DNA from: Rhizobium leguminosarum bv. trifolii WSM2297
Lineage (GTDB): Bacteria > Pseudomonadota > Alphaproteobacteria > Rhizobiales > Rhizobiaceae
Length of the DNA: 64,000 bases
Assembly: GCF_000271845.1 (NCBI RefSeq)
Contig: NZ_JH719395.1
Span: forward strand, 3,730,361-3,794,360
Direction of reading: 5' to 3'
In this document: positions 47,118-55,681 of the stretch, in pieces
Position numbering within the stretch: the stretch's first letter is position 1
How the letters are laid out: each line of letters opens with the position of its first letter
Position numbers and translations under genes: made by a program
Notes under the pieces: model-generated
Told to the model about the DNA's origin: nothing
The model's database searches: none
Seen by the model: the letters and a program-made list of their open reading frames with translations, nothing else

Positions 47118-48253
47118 GCGACTCGGCGTCCCTGGCGCCAGACCGAGCGTGTCACCGGCACGCCATGCGAACGGTGGACGCGGACGAGATCGGCGCGCAG
47201 TCCGGTGGCGATCCGGCCGCGATCGTCGAGGCTGACGGTGCGGGCGGGCGTCGACGTCACCATGGCGATCGCCTTAGGCAGCGTAATGCTTTCGACTTCA
47301 TCGGCGAGGATGAAGGGCGCATGCAGCAAGCTGAGCGGCACGTAGTCCGAGGAAAGCACGTCAAGCACGCCCATCTCGGCAAGGTCGCGGGCGGCGATAT
47401 TGCCGGAGTGGGATTTGCCGCGCACGATATTCGGCGCCCCCATCAGCACGCTCATGCCATGTCCATGCGAGGCGCGGGCGGCATCGAAGCTGGTCGGGAA
47501 TTCCGCAAGCCGCACGCCGTTGTCGATCGCCTCATCGACATGAGAGAGTGTTGCGTCGTCATGGCTTGCAACGGTAATGCCGCGCTCGGCGCAGATCTTG
47601 GCGATGGCATTGCGGTGCGGCGTCGAATTGCGCGCCGATTCTGCCTGGCGCTTGGCGACGAAACGAGCGAAGACCTCGTCGCTCAGGCCCCGCTTCTTCT
47701 GGTAGTAGAAGATATATTGATCCATCGTCTGGAACTGACGCTGGCCGGGCGCGTGATCCATCAGCGAGACCAGTCGCACATGCCGGTCGTTTTCGAAATC
47801 GGCGAAATGTTCGAGCACATTGTCGGCCGAGACCTCGCAGCGCAGGTGGATGAGGTGTTCGGCGCGCAGCCGGCCTTCCTTCTCGGCCGACTGGATGGCA
47901 TCGGCCATGTCGCGCATCTCGCCATGTTCGAAGCCGCCGTCCTCGTCCGCGCCCATGCGCAGGCAGTCGAACACCGTGGTAATGCCCGAAGTGACGATCT
48001 GGGCGTCATGCGCCTGGACTGCGGCGGTCTTGTTCCAGCGAATGCCGGGGCGCGGCTGGTAATGGCCTTCGAGATGGTCTGTATGCAGTTCGACGAGGCC
48101 GGGAATGACGTAATCGCCTTCGAAATCTTCGCCGGCTACCGAGTTGCCTTCGGAAATGTCGGCGATCTTGCCGTCGCGAATGAGAATCGAGCCCGAGAGG
48201 ATGTCATCCTCGAGAACGATGCGGGCGTTGGAAAACACGGTCTCTTTGCTCAT
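47114..48253 (-). CDS. phnM: Alpha-D-ribose 1-methylphosphonate 5-triphosphate diphosphatase PhnM
   Basis: Metal-dependent amidohydrolase-fold enzyme (379 aa from the ATG at 48253) that removes pyrophosphate from the triphosphate intermediate to give the substrate of PhnJ. It has VIPGLVELHTDHLEGHYQPR with the His-x-Asp-His metal motif, then VTSGITTVFDCLRMGADED, the ligand-bearing GITVASHDDATLSHVDEAID, and SVLMGAPNIVRGKSHSGNI. It ends VRVHRSHGVPVTRSVWRQGR. It starts 13 bp after the DUF1045 gene and overlaps phnN. Confidence 0.96.
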   Translation of the reverse strand: MSKETVFSNARIVLEDDILSGSILIRDGKIADISEGNSVAGEDFEGDYVIPGLVELHTDHLEGHYQPRPGIRWNKTAAVQAHDAQIVTSGITTVFDCLRMGADEDGGFEHGEMRDMADAIQSAEKEGRLRAEHLIHLRCEVSADNVLEHFADFENDRHVRLVSLMDHAPGQRQFQTMDQYIFYYQKKRGLSDEVFARFVAKRQAESARNSTPHRNAIAKICAERGITVASHDDATLSHVDEAIDNGVRLAEFPTSFDAARASHGHGMSVLMGAPNIVRGKSHSGNIAARDLAEMGVLDVLSSDYVPLSLLHAPFILADEVESITLPKAIAMVTSTPARTVSLDDRGRIATGLRADLVRVHRSHGVPVTRSVWRQGRRVA

Positions 48254-48266
48254 GTCGTCAGGTCTT

Positions 48267-48962
48267 TCAGCTTTTGGCGCCGCAAAGCGGCAGCCAGGAA
48301 TGAACTTTGAACGGGGCGCCGCGCGTCTCCTCGGTGAAGACGGCAAGGCCGGAAATCGAAAGCGGCCGGTCGGTGAAATCGGCAAAACGCTCGGTCAGGA
48401 TCGCTTTCATCACGGCGGCGCGTGTCTCGGGCACCTGGCCGGTGAGCGTCATGTGGAAGCCGAAATCCTCCATCACATAGGGATAACCCCAGCGCTGCAA
48501 ATGGGTGCGCTGGCTGTCGCTGAGCTTCTCCGGGTTGCGCCGCGCCATATCGGCCGCAGAAAGCGCTGCGCGGAACGGTTCGAATGACCTTACCACCTTC
48601 GCGGCGAAATCCTGAAGAGGTTGATGAACAGAACCGGGAACGAGGGCAAAAAAACGGCCGAGCTGGCCGAGCACCAGTTCGGGGATCTCGAAGGGTGGCG
48701 TGCGCGCGGCAAAATCCTCGGCGACGGCCAGGAGATCCTTTTCGGTGACCGAGGCGGCGAGCGAAAACGGTGCCTTGATCGTCGCGTGAAAGCCGTAGCG
48801 GCGCGGGTCGGCGGTCAGCTCGAATTGCTCTGCCGCATCGAGCTGCGCATGGTTCGGTGCAGGATAGGTCTCGCCGGCAAACGCATCGCGGCCAAGCCAG
48901 AGCGAGGCCGCGCCGGTCAGGGGGTCATCCTTCGGCGGCGAGAAATAGAGAGCGTAGCGCAA
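48267..48962 (-). CDS. DUF1045 protein, 2H phosphoesterase-like, of phosphonate operons
   Basis: Protein of 231 aa. The start is best placed at TTG 48962 (LRYALYFSPPKDDPL), because AGGA lies 8 nt upstream and the family begins RYALYF; an ATG at 49028 would add 22 residues. The two His-x-Thr tetrads of 2H phosphodiesterases are present: YGFHATIKAPF and FGFHMTLTG. Family members cluster with phn genes. The locus lacks phnP, so this protein may open 5-phosphoribosyl 1,2-cyclic phosphate, the step PhnP performs in E. coli. That role is inference. Confidence 0.85.
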   Translation of the reverse strand: MRYALYFSPPKDDPLTGAASLWLGRDAFAGETYPAPNHAQLDAAEQFELTADPRRYGFHATIKAPFSLAASVTEKDLLAVAEDFAARTPPFEIPELVLGQLGRFFALVPGSVHQPLQDFAAKVVRSFEPFRAALSAADMARRNPEKLSDSQRTHLQRWGYPYVMEDFGFHMTLTGQVPETRAAVMKAILTERFADFTDRPLSISGLAVFTEETRGAPFKVHSWLPLCGAKS

Positions 48963-49105
48963 GGCTTTTATCCTGGGGATCGTCGAAACGGGGAGCGCAA
49001 TGTGCAGTGATTTGGCGGTGAACCGCAAGCAGGTTCCCGGCTAAAAGATTTCCGTGACAGAATGATGATGACGGCGGCGCCGCCATCGCCTTTCGAGCGG
49101 CGGAA

Positions 49106-50449
49106 TCAGTGCGCCTTCGTGCCCATCAGCCGGTGGCGCAGCGCGTTCGAGGCGGCGTCGAACAGGAAGACGACGATCAGGATCAGAATGACCATGTAGG
49201 CGACGTTTTCCCAGTTGGCGTTGGTGCGCATCGCCTCCCACAATTTGAGGCCGATGCCGCCTGCGCCGACCGCGCCGATGATGGTCGCGCCGCGCACGTT
49301 CGATTCCCATTGGTAAAGCGTCTGGCTGACGAAGACGGGAACGATCTGCGGCATAATGCCATAACGATGGACGAGCACGGTCTCAGCGCCGGTTGATTTG
49401 ATGCCTTCCCGCGGCTTGTTGTCGATATTCTCTAGCCCTTCGGAATAGAGCTTGCCGAGCGTGCCGGTCTCGGTGAGGAAGATCGCGCCGCTGCCGGCAA
49501 GCGGGCCGGGGCCGAAGGCCCGCGTCAGGAACAGCGCCCAGATCAGCATGTCGACCGAACGCAGGAAATCGAAGAAGCGTTTCAGGATCTGATTGAGCAG
49601 CCGGTTCGGCGTAATGTTGCGCGCCGCCATGAAAGCCATCGGAAAGGCGGCAAGCGAGCCGAGCAGCGTTCCGAGGAATGCCATGACGATCGTCTGGAAA
49701 AGCTTGGTCCAGACGTCGCCGTGCTGCCACTCGCTGTTGTTCCAGATATCGTCGAAGGCGAGCGACAGGTTGGACTGGTCGGGCTTGATGCGCGGGCCGG
49801 AGATGATGAGGCTGACGACCTCGCCGACCGGCTTGTCGACGAAGGACGATTGGGTGTCGAAGATGAAATTCGCCCAGCCGATGAAACGCTTGCGGATCTT
49901 CACCCGGTCAACGGAAATGCTGACATTGCCGGCAAAGCCGAGATCGGCGAGCACATTGTCGTCATAGACCGTCATCCAGCCGGGGACCGGCCCGACGACC
50001 TTCGGCGCACCGCTCGAAACTTCGACGGGGACGCTGATGCCATGCGCAGTGACGATCGTCTCGCTCTTCGAGACGGTGATGGTGCGGCTGGTGCCGCTGA
50101 TCGAAACGGTGATGCTGCCGTCGGGATTGTTGACCAGCCAGTCCGGATGTGGATTGTCGCCGAGCGGCGAGAAACGCGGATAGCGGATGTCGATCGAGCC
50201 GTCGTCCTCGATGCGCAATTCCGGCTGGACGTCGTAGCTCACCCATTGGCTGAGATAGATGCCGACACGTTCCCAATGGGCCTCGGCGAAGAGCTTGGGC
50301 AGATCGAAGAACCAGACGGCATAGAGGCTGTAGAGCAGCGTCGCGATCAGGATCATCAGCCCGCCGAAACGCTGGCGGAACGACCGGTGGAAATATTCCG
50401 GATAGCGCGTTTCTATCTCATGCATGCGGTTTGCGTCGATCACCGTCAT
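49106..50449 (-). CDS. phnE: Phosphonate ABC transporter permease PhnE, long form
   Basis: Inner-membrane permease of 447 aa. The first helix (MILIATLLYSLYAVWFFDLP) is followed by an unusually large soluble insertion of about 150 residues (YDVQPELRIEDDGSIDIRYP, GSITVSISGTSRTITVSKSE). The permease core then follows, with MAFLGTLLGSLAAFPMAFMA, the EAA-type loop RSVDMLIWALFLTRAFGPGP and VRGATIIGAVGAGGIGLKLW. It lies 7 bp after the shorter phnE gene, so the channel is probably a heterodimer. The final segment ends NALRHRLMGTKAH. Confidence 0.94.
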   Translation of the reverse strand: MTVIDANRMHEIETRYPEYFHRSFRQRFGGLMILIATLLYSLYAVWFFDLPKLFAEAHWERVGIYLSQWVSYDVQPELRIEDDGSIDIRYPRFSPLGDNPHPDWLVNNPDGSITVSISGTSRTITVSKSETIVTAHGISVPVEVSSGAPKVVGPVPGWMTVYDDNVLADLGFAGNVSISVDRVKIRKRFIGWANFIFDTQSSFVDKPVGEVVSLIISGPRIKPDQSNLSLAFDDIWNNSEWQHGDVWTKLFQTIVMAFLGTLLGSLAAFPMAFMAARNITPNRLLNQILKRFFDFLRSVDMLIWALFLTRAFGPGPLAGSGAIFLTETGTLGKLYSEGLENIDNKPREGIKSTGAETVLVHRYGIMPQIVPVFVSQTLYQWESNVRGATIIGAVGAGGIGLKLWEAMRTNANWENVAYMVILILIVVFLFDAASNALRHRLMGTKAH

Positions 50450-50456
50450 GGCGGCC

Positions 50457-51416
50457 TCAATGTTGCAGGAGGAAGGCGTGCTCGCCGACGAGACGGCGGC
50501 GCAGCCATGCGGAGAACCGGTCGACGGCGACGATCGTCACGAACAGCAGCAGAACGAGCGCCATGGTCTTGGCGCCGAAGCCGCGCGAGATCGAAAGCTT
50601 CAGCTCCTCGCCGATGCCGCCGCCGCCGACGGCGCCGATGATCGTCGAGGCGCGTACGTTGATCTCGAGGCGCAGCAGCGCATAGGAGGTGAAATTCGGC
50701 AGCACTTGCGGCAGCGCGGCGAAACGCACTCGCTCCCACCAGTTGGCGCCGACGGCTTTCATGCCCTCATCGGGCTTCATGTCGATATTCTCGGCCACTT
50801 CGTAGAAGAGTTTACCGAGCGCGCCGATCGTATGCAGGGTGATGGCAATGATGGCGGCGACCGGCCCGATCGACAGGATCGCCGAAAACAGGCCGGCGAT
50901 GACGATCTCGGGGAAGGCGCGCAGGAATTCCATCAGCCGCTTGGTGAAGATGCGCAGCGGCCATGAACTCGTCAGGTTGCGGGCGGCAAAGAAGCTCAAA
51001 GGCACCGCAAAGACGAAGGCGATGATCGTCGAGATCAGCGCCACGTTGATGGTGACGATCATCAGCTCGAAATATTCGGGAATGTAGAAGGCACCCCAGA
51101 CGTAGACGCGGCCCTTGTCGAAATTGAATTCCTCGCCGCCCTTGTCGTTGACGCTCGTTATGTCGAACAGCGCGCGCCAAACATCGCTCCAATCCTTGGG
51201 GATAAGCCAGCTCAGGAAGTCGAAGAGATGCGGTAGTCGGTCGAAGAAATGGCCGGCATTGCTCTCGTCGGCGAAGCGGACGGAACTGACGAAAGCCGCA
51301 ATCAGGATAACCAGTCCGAGGATGGTGTAAAATCGGCGCTTGGCCACCATCCGGCCCCAGGCGGTGCCGATCTCCTGCGTGCTCTGCATGTGCGGCTGTG
51401 TATCGGCAATAGTCAT
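50457..51416 (-). CDS. phnE: Phosphonate ABC transporter permease PhnE, short form
   Basis: Permease of 319 aa with about six helices. The first is FYTILGLVILIAAFVSSVRF. The loop that interacts with PhnC lies in FLRAFPEIVIAGLFSAILSI, and the family-typical end is VRASTIIGAVGGGGIGEELK. It is the upstream partner of the long PhnE. The gap of 169 bp to phnD holds an intrinsic-terminator-like hairpin and a repeat palindrome, which should lower expression relative to phnD. Confidence 0.94.
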   Translation of the reverse strand: MTIADTQPHMQSTQEIGTAWGRMVAKRRFYTILGLVILIAAFVSSVRFADESNAGHFFDRLPHLFDFLSWLIPKDWSDVWRALFDITSVNDKGGEEFNFDKGRVYVWGAFYIPEYFELMIVTINVALISTIIAFVFAVPLSFFAARNLTSSWPLRIFTKRLMEFLRAFPEIVIAGLFSAILSIGPVAAIIAITLHTIGALGKLFYEVAENIDMKPDEGMKAVGANWWERVRFAALPQVLPNFTSYALLRLEINVRASTIIGAVGGGGIGEELKLSISRGFGAKTMALVLLLFVTIVAVDRFSAWLRRRLVGEHAFLLQH

Positions 51417-51429
51417 GGCGCCTCGCCTA

Positions 51430-51535
51430 CTTCATAATTCTATCCTCAAATCGCAATCGATTTGAGGATAGAATTATGCAGCAATTCAAAGTGCTACAGC
51501 GTCCTTCGCGCGTCTAAGACGCGCAGCGCTGTCGT
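51430..51535. repeat. Dispersed palindromic repeat, copy 2, with a perfect 21-bp inverted repeat
   Basis: Positions 51435-51455 and 51460-51480 are perfectly complementary over 21 bp around the loop CAAT. The following block (AAAGTGCTACAGCGTCCTTC, GCGCGTCTAAGACGCGC) is the inverted counterpart of the repeat at 33560-33655. On the phn transcript it forms a very stable hairpin between phnD and phnE. Confidence 0.85.
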
Positions 51536-51545
51536 CAAAGATAAA

Positions 51546-51567
51546 GGGCGGCCGTTTCCGGCCGCCC
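51546..51567 (-). terminator. Intrinsic-terminator-like hairpin after phnD
   Basis: Minus strand GGGCGGCCG-GAAA-CGGCCGCCC, a 9-bp stem with a GNRA tetraloop, followed by TTTATCTTTG, starting about 18 bp after the phnD stop. Because phnE follows in the same direction, partial termination would give more PhnD than PhnE. Confidence 0.7.
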
Positions 51568-51585
51568 CAGCATTCAAGAGGCCGA

Positions 51586-52491
51586 TCAGCCGCCGATGGC
51601 AGCCTTGCGAACTTCAACGACGGCATTGTAGAAGTCGTGCTTGACGGGGGCGTAGCCCTTGTAGTCGCCGCCTTCGACAGCTGCGAAGCACTTGTGATCC
51701 TTTTCCGGCAGGGCCGTGAAGAAGGCCGCAAGCTTCGTCTGCCAGTCTTCGCCGAGAGCGTTGCGCACGACGAGCGGGCCGTTCGGGATCAGCGGCGAAC
51801 GCCAGACTTCGACCAGCTTGTTGGGATCGACGGCGCCCTTGTCGACTTCCTTGCGGAAGGTGCCGGAGGTGTAGCCGTCCTTGAAATCACCGAGGCCCGA
51901 GCTGTCGTCGACGGCGACGTCGACCTTGCCGTCATAGGCGGCAAGCAGGTTGTTCTCATGGCCGCCGTTGAATTGCGTCGAGGCGAAGAACTTGTCGTTC
52001 GGCATGCCCGTGTCCTTCGGGATCTGCGTCAGCGGAACGAGGTAGCCCGAGGTGGAGTCCGGATCGGCATAGCCGAGCTTCTTGCCCTTGGCGTCCTTGA
52101 TGTTCTTGATGCCGGAGGACTTCAGCGCCAGGCCGATCGAATAATAGCCCGTCGAACCATCCTTCTGCTGCGTCGTCAGGATCGGGGTAACGGCCTTCGG
52201 ATCCTTGAGGTAGACGGAGGCGTAACCGGAGGCGCCGAGTTCGGCGAAGTCGAGCGTGCCGCCGAGCAGGCCCTGGATAACGCCGTCATAATCGGCGGCC
52301 GGGAACAGCGAGACCTTCTCGAAGCCGAACTCCTGCTTCAGGTGGTCGGCAAGGCAGGCATAGTTGCGCAGGCGATCGGTTTCGTTTTCGCCGCCGAGGA
52401 TGCCGATGCGGAATTCCTTGAGGTCTGCAGCATGGGCTGCGCCGGCGAGCGCAAAGAGCGCCGTTGCCGCAAAGAGTGCTTTCTTCAACAT
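51586..52491 (-). CDS. phnD: Phosphonate ABC transporter substrate-binding protein PhnD
   Basis: Periplasmic binding protein of 301 aa with a signal peptide (KALFAATALFALAGAAHAAD). The mature part starts LKEFRIGILGGENETDRLRN and contains DYDGVIQGLLGGTLDFAELG, with the family's ligand-contacting region, then GKKLGYADPDSTSGYLVPLT and KVDVAVDDSSGLGDFKDGYT. It delivers phosphonates, and in rhizobia probably also phosphate, to PhnE. It lies 86 bp after phnC. Confidence 0.95.
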   Translation of the reverse strand: MLKKALFAATALFALAGAAHAADLKEFRIGILGGENETDRLRNYACLADHLKQEFGFEKVSLFPAADYDGVIQGLLGGTLDFAELGASGYASVYLKDPKAVTPILTTQQKDGSTGYYSIGLALKSSGIKNIKDAKGKKLGYADPDSTSGYLVPLTQIPKDTGMPNDKFFASTQFNGGHENNLLAAYDGKVDVAVDDSSGLGDFKDGYTSGTFRKEVDKGAVDPNKLVEVWRSPLIPNGPLVVRNALGEDWQTKLAAFFTALPEKDHKCFAAVEGGDYKGYAPVKHDFYNAVVEVRKAAIGG

Positions 52492-52577
52492 GTGTCTCTC
52501 CTATTGACCGGTGTCCCCGGTCTCCCGTTACGAAGAAGTGTGCCCTTGACGCGGGCGCTCGATCGCGGCCGTCTCCC

Positions 52578-53426
52578 TCAGAGACCGGCCAGCGCCAGCG
52601 GTTGGATGCCGGCGGATTGATTGTCTGCCCGTTCGGGAGCGATATTGATGGAGGTCGAGGTCATCGTTTCGTCGATGCCGGCGCCGTCCTTGTCCCTCCC
52701 GTAGATTTCCTTCACCGCTTCGGCGGTCAGCTCTGAGGGCTTGCCGTCGAAGACGACGCGGCCGCCGGCCATGCCGACGATGCGCTCACAATAGTTGCGG
52801 GCGGTGTCGAGCGTGTGGAGGTTGGTGATGACGGTGATGCCCTCGCGCTCGTTGATATCGCGCAGCGCATCCATGACGATCTTGGCGTTCAGCGGATCGA
52901 GCGAGGCGATCGGCTCGTCGGCGAGAACCATCTTCGGGTTCTGCATCAGCGCGCGGGCGATCGCCACGCGCTGCTGCTGGCCGCCGGAAAGCGTGCCGGC
53001 CGCCTGCAGCGCCGTCTGCTCGATGCCGAGGCGTTCCAGCGCTGCGATGGCATGCACACGCTCCTCGCGGGTGAAGATGTTCAGCAGGCTCATGAGCGTC
53101 GAGCGATGGTTGAGGCGACCGAGCATCACATTGGTGAGAACATCGAGGCGCGGCACCAGATTGAACTGCTGGAAGATCATCGCGCAATCGCGCTGCCAGT
53201 TGCGCAGCGACCGGCCGCGAAGCCCGGAGACCTCGACGCCGGCGAAATGAATGGAGCCGGAGCTCGGCTCCTGCAAGCGGTTGATCATGCGCAGCAGCGT
53301 CGACTTGCCGGCGCCGGAGCGGCCGATGATGCCGACCATCTGGCCTTGGGGAATGTCGAGCGTGACGGAATCGACGGCGAGCTTTTTTCCGAACCGACGT
53401 GTGACATTCTTCAGCTCGAACATCAT
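52578..53426 (-). CDS. phnC: Phosphonate ABC transporter ATP-binding protein PhnC
   Basis: ATPase of 282 aa from the ATG at 53426 (AAGGGGAAAGC upstream; an in-frame ATG at 53441 is less likely). It starts [20 protein letters not shown] and has Walker [20 protein letters not shown], the ABC signature [20 protein letters not shown], Walker [21 protein letters not shown] and a switch His in [16 protein letters not shown]. PhnC-specific length with a C-terminal extension ([20 protein letters not shown]). A Pho-box-like sequence lies upstream. Confidence 0.95.
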   Translation of the reverse strand: MMFELKNVTRRFGKKLAVDSVTLDIPQGQMVGIIGRSGAGKSTLLRMINRLQEPSSGSIHFAGVEVSGLRGRSLRNWQRDCAMIFQQFNLVPRLDVLTNVMLGRLNHRSTLMSLLNIFTREERVHAIAALERLGIEQTALQAAGTLSGGQQQRVAIARALMQNPKMVLADEPIASLDPLNAKIVMDALRDINEREGITVITNLHTLDTARNYCERIVGMAGGRVVFDGKPSELTAEAVKEIYGRDKDGAGIDETMTSTSINIAPERADNQSAGIQPLALAGL

Positions 53427-53488
53427 GCTTTCCCCTTGCACTCCAGGCCTTGGTCAGCATCGCATTAGTCCCGCTTGATGAACCTCGC

Positions 53489-53516
53489 ATGTCATATTTG
53501 TGTAAGTCCTGTCACA
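53489..53516 (-). promoter_or_regulatory. Pho-box-like repeats upstream of phnC
   Basis: The plus strand shows ATGTCAT at 53489-53495, TTGTGTA at about 53498-53504 and CTGTCAC at 53509-53515. These are three half-site-like units at roughly 10-bp intervals, similar to the PhoB consensus CTGTCAT-N4-CTGTCAT but with a degenerate middle unit. Phosphate-starvation control of phnCDE(E) would fit the known PhoB regulation of phoCDET in Sinorhizobium; the match is moderate. Confidence 0.4.
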
Positions 53517-53551
53517 TATCTCCGCGCTTGTTCCGCACCTATATCGGCGGT

Positions 53552-54169
53552 TTAACCGCCGTAGCGGGCGAGGAAATCTTCCGCGCTCAGGTTGCGGAAA
53601 TCCTGAAGCGCCAAGCGCAGCCGGTCATGCTCCCAATCCCACCAGGAAAGCCTGTCCATCCGTTCGCCGATCTCTTTTGAGAAGCGTTCGCGGATAAGTT
53701 TGGCCGGCACGCCGCCGACGATCGCATAGGGAGCGACGTCCTTCGATACGACGGCGCCGGCGCCGATCACCGCGCCGTTGCCGACGCTGACGCCGGGCAG
53801 GATGGTCACCCCATGACCGATCCAGACGTCGTTGCCGATCGTCACGCGGTTTGCGCGCCGCCAGGCGAAGAAGTCCGTTTCCATGTCGCCGTCCGGCCAA
53901 TAGTCGGCGGCGCGATAGGTGAAATGATGTAGCGTCGCCCGCCAGGTCGGATGGTTGGTGGCGTTGATGCGCACGGCAGCCGCGATATTGACGAACTTGC
54001 CGATCGTCGCACACCAGACGGAGCCATCCTGCATGATGTAGGAATAGTCGCCGAAAGTGGCTTCGCTGATGCGGCAGCGTTCGGAGACCTCGGTATAGCG
54101 CCCGAAGGTAGAATCGCTGATCGATGCGGTCTCATGGACATAGGGCTCGATATCAAGCTTGCGGCTCAT
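53552..54169 (-). CDS. Hexapeptide-repeat acetyltransferase of phosphonate operons
   Basis: Left-handed beta-helix acyltransferase of 205 aa, of the family found specifically in phn operons (chloramphenicol/xenobiotic acetyltransferase-like). Hexapeptide turns are visible from [20 protein letters not shown] to [20 protein letters not shown]. The catalytic His region is [20 protein letters not shown], and later turns are [20 protein letters not shown] and [20 protein letters not shown]. The acceptor may be an aminoalkylphosphonate, replacing PhnO, but this is inference. Its ATG overlaps the phnL stop by 4 bp. Confidence 0.9.
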   Translation of the reverse strand: MSRKLDIEPYVHETASISDSTFGRYTEVSERCRISEATFGDYSYIMQDGSVWCATIGKFVNIAAAVRINATNHPTWRATLHHFTYRAADYWPDGDMETDFFAWRRANRVTIGNDVWIGHGVTILPGVSVGNGAVIGAGAVVSKDVAPYAIVGGVPAKLIRERFSKEIGERMDRLSWWDWEHDRLRLALQDFRNLSAEDFLARYGG

Positions 54170-54873
54170 GCGGCGATCTTTCGAGGAGAGAACTGCTGGA
54201 CGTCGAGGATGCGGTCGGCGACCGCCTCGCGCACTTCCTCGTCGTGGAAGATGCCGAGAAGGGCGCCGCCGGCCTTCTTCTTCTCGGCGATCATGTCGAC
54301 GACGACGGCGCGATTGCGAGCGTCGAGCGATGCCGTGGGTTCGTCGAGAAGCAGGATCGTGTGTTCGGTGATGAAGCCGCGGGCGATGTTGACGCGCTGC
54401 TGCTCGCCGCCGGAGAAGGTGGCGGGCGGAAGCTGCCAGAGCGCTTCCGGCAGGTTGAGCCTGGCGAGCAACGCGCCGGCTTTTTCCCGTGCAACGCCGG
54501 CTTCCTCGCCGCGCGCCACCAGCGGTTCGGCAACCACGTCGATCGCCGCCACACGCGGCACGGTGCGCAGGAACTGGCTGACATAGCCGAGCGTATTGCG
54601 CCGCACGTTAAGCACGGTGCGCGGATCGGCGGAGGCCAGATCGACGACGCGGCCGTCATGGCGGATGAGGATCTGGCCGGTGTCGACGGCATAATTGCCG
54701 TAGATCATCTTGAGCAACGAGCTCTTGCCGATGCCCGAGGGGCCGCCGAGCACGACGCATTCGCCTGAGGCGACCGAAAAGCCGACATCGGAAACGACAG
54801 GCAGCTTGATGCCGTCGCGCAGGTGCATGGTGAAGCTCTTCGAGACTTCGGAAACGACGAGGGGCGTTGGCAT
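54166..54873 (-). CDS. phnL: C-P lyase complex subunit PhnL (ABC-type ATPase)
   Basis: 235 aa. An ABC ATPase that works inside the C-P lyase complex rather than as a transporter. It has [20 protein letters not shown], Walker [41 protein letters not shown], the signature [20 protein letters not shown] and Walker [21 protein letters not shown]. Needed with PhnGHI for the ribosyl-triphosphate transfer. It follows phnK by 31 bp and overlaps the next gene by 4 bp. Confidence 0.95.
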   Translation of the reverse strand: MPTPLVVSEVSKSFTMHLRDGIKLPVVSDVGFSVASGECVVLGGPSGIGKSSLLKMIYGNYAVDTGQILIRHDGRVVDLASADPRTVLNVRRNTLGYVSQFLRTVPRVAAIDVVAEPLVARGEEAGVAREKAGALLARLNLPEALWQLPPATFSGGEQQRVNIARGFITEHTILLLDEPTASLDARNRAVVVDMIAEKKKAGGALLGIFHDEEVREAVADRILDVQQFSPRKIAA

Positions 54874-54904
54874 GATGTGTTCTTCCTGGTTTTAGACCGT
54901 GCGC

Positions 54905-55681
54905 TCAGACCTGCAGGATCGAGGAGACGAGCAGCTGCGTGTAGGGTTCGCGCGGATCGTCGAGCACCCGGTCGGTGAGCCCGTGTTCGATGACGTAGCC
55001 GTCCTTCATCACCATCATCCGATGCGAGAGAAGGCGGGCGACGGCAAGATCGTGGGTGACGACGATGGCCGACAGGCCGAGATCGTTGACGAGCCCACGC
55101 ACGAGATCAAGCAGGCGCGCCTGCACAGAGACGTCGAGGCCGCCTGTGGGTTCGTCCATGAAGACGAGACGCGGGCCGGTGACGAGGTTGCGGGCGATCT
55201 GCAGGCGCTGGCGCATGCCGCCGGAAAAGGCGCGCGGCTGGTCGTCGATGCGGTCGGCGTCGATCTCGACGCGTTCGAGCCAGTCGATCGCCGAGGCGCG
55301 GATCTTGCCGTAGTGCCGGTCGCCGATCGCCATCAGCCTTTCGCCGACATTGGCGCCGGCCGAGACCGCCATACGCAGGCCGTCGGCCGGGTTCTGGTGC
55401 ACGAAGCCCCAGTCGGTGCGCATCAGGAAGCGCCGCTCGGCCTCGTTCATTCGGTAGAGATCGCGGTAACTACCGTCGCGCATGTGGTATTCGACGCTTC
55501 CGGTGCTCGGCAGCAGCCGTGTCGAGAGGCAGTTCAGCAGCGTCGTCTTGCCGGAGCCGGACTCGCCGACGATGGCCAGCACTTCGCCGGGCCAGAGTTC
55601 GAAGGAAACGTCGCGGCAGCCGATGCGATTGCCGTAGAATTTCGAAACGTTATGGACTTTGAGAAGTGGGATATCGCTCAT
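54905..55681 (-). CDS. phnK: C-P lyase complex subunit PhnK (ABC-type ATPase)
   Basis: 258 aa from the ATG at 55681 (MSDIPLLKVHNVSKFYGNRI), which overlaps the phnJ stop by 4 bp. Walker A is IVGESGSGKTTLLNCLSTRL. The stretch GSYRDLYRMNEAERRFLMRT is typical of PhnK, followed by the Q-loop WGFVHQNPADGLRM, the signature FSGGMRQRLQIARNLVTGPR and Walker B LVFMDEPTGGLDVSVQARLL. PhnK docks on PhnJ in the core complex and its ATPase cycle is needed in vivo. The open frame continues upstream inside phnJ and is not coding there. Confidence 0.95.
   Translation of the reverse strand: MSDIPLLKVHNVSKFYGNRIGCRDVSFELWPGEVLAIVGESGSGKTTLLNCLSTRLLPSTGSVEYHMRDGSYRDLYRMNEAERRFLMRTDWGFVHQNPADGLRMAVSAGANVGERLMAIGDRHYGKIRASAIDWLERVEIDADRIDDQPRAFSGGMRQRLQIARNLVTGPRLVFMDEPTGGLDVSVQARLLDLVRGLVNDLGLSAIVVTHDLAVARLLSHRMMVMKDGYVIEHGLTDRVLDDPREPYTQLLVSSILQV

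Noticed and set aside
53951..54768. Plus-strand open frames opposite the acetyltransferase gene and phnL
   Set aside because: Shadows of the phn operon; the minus strand encodes coupled, motif-complete proteins.
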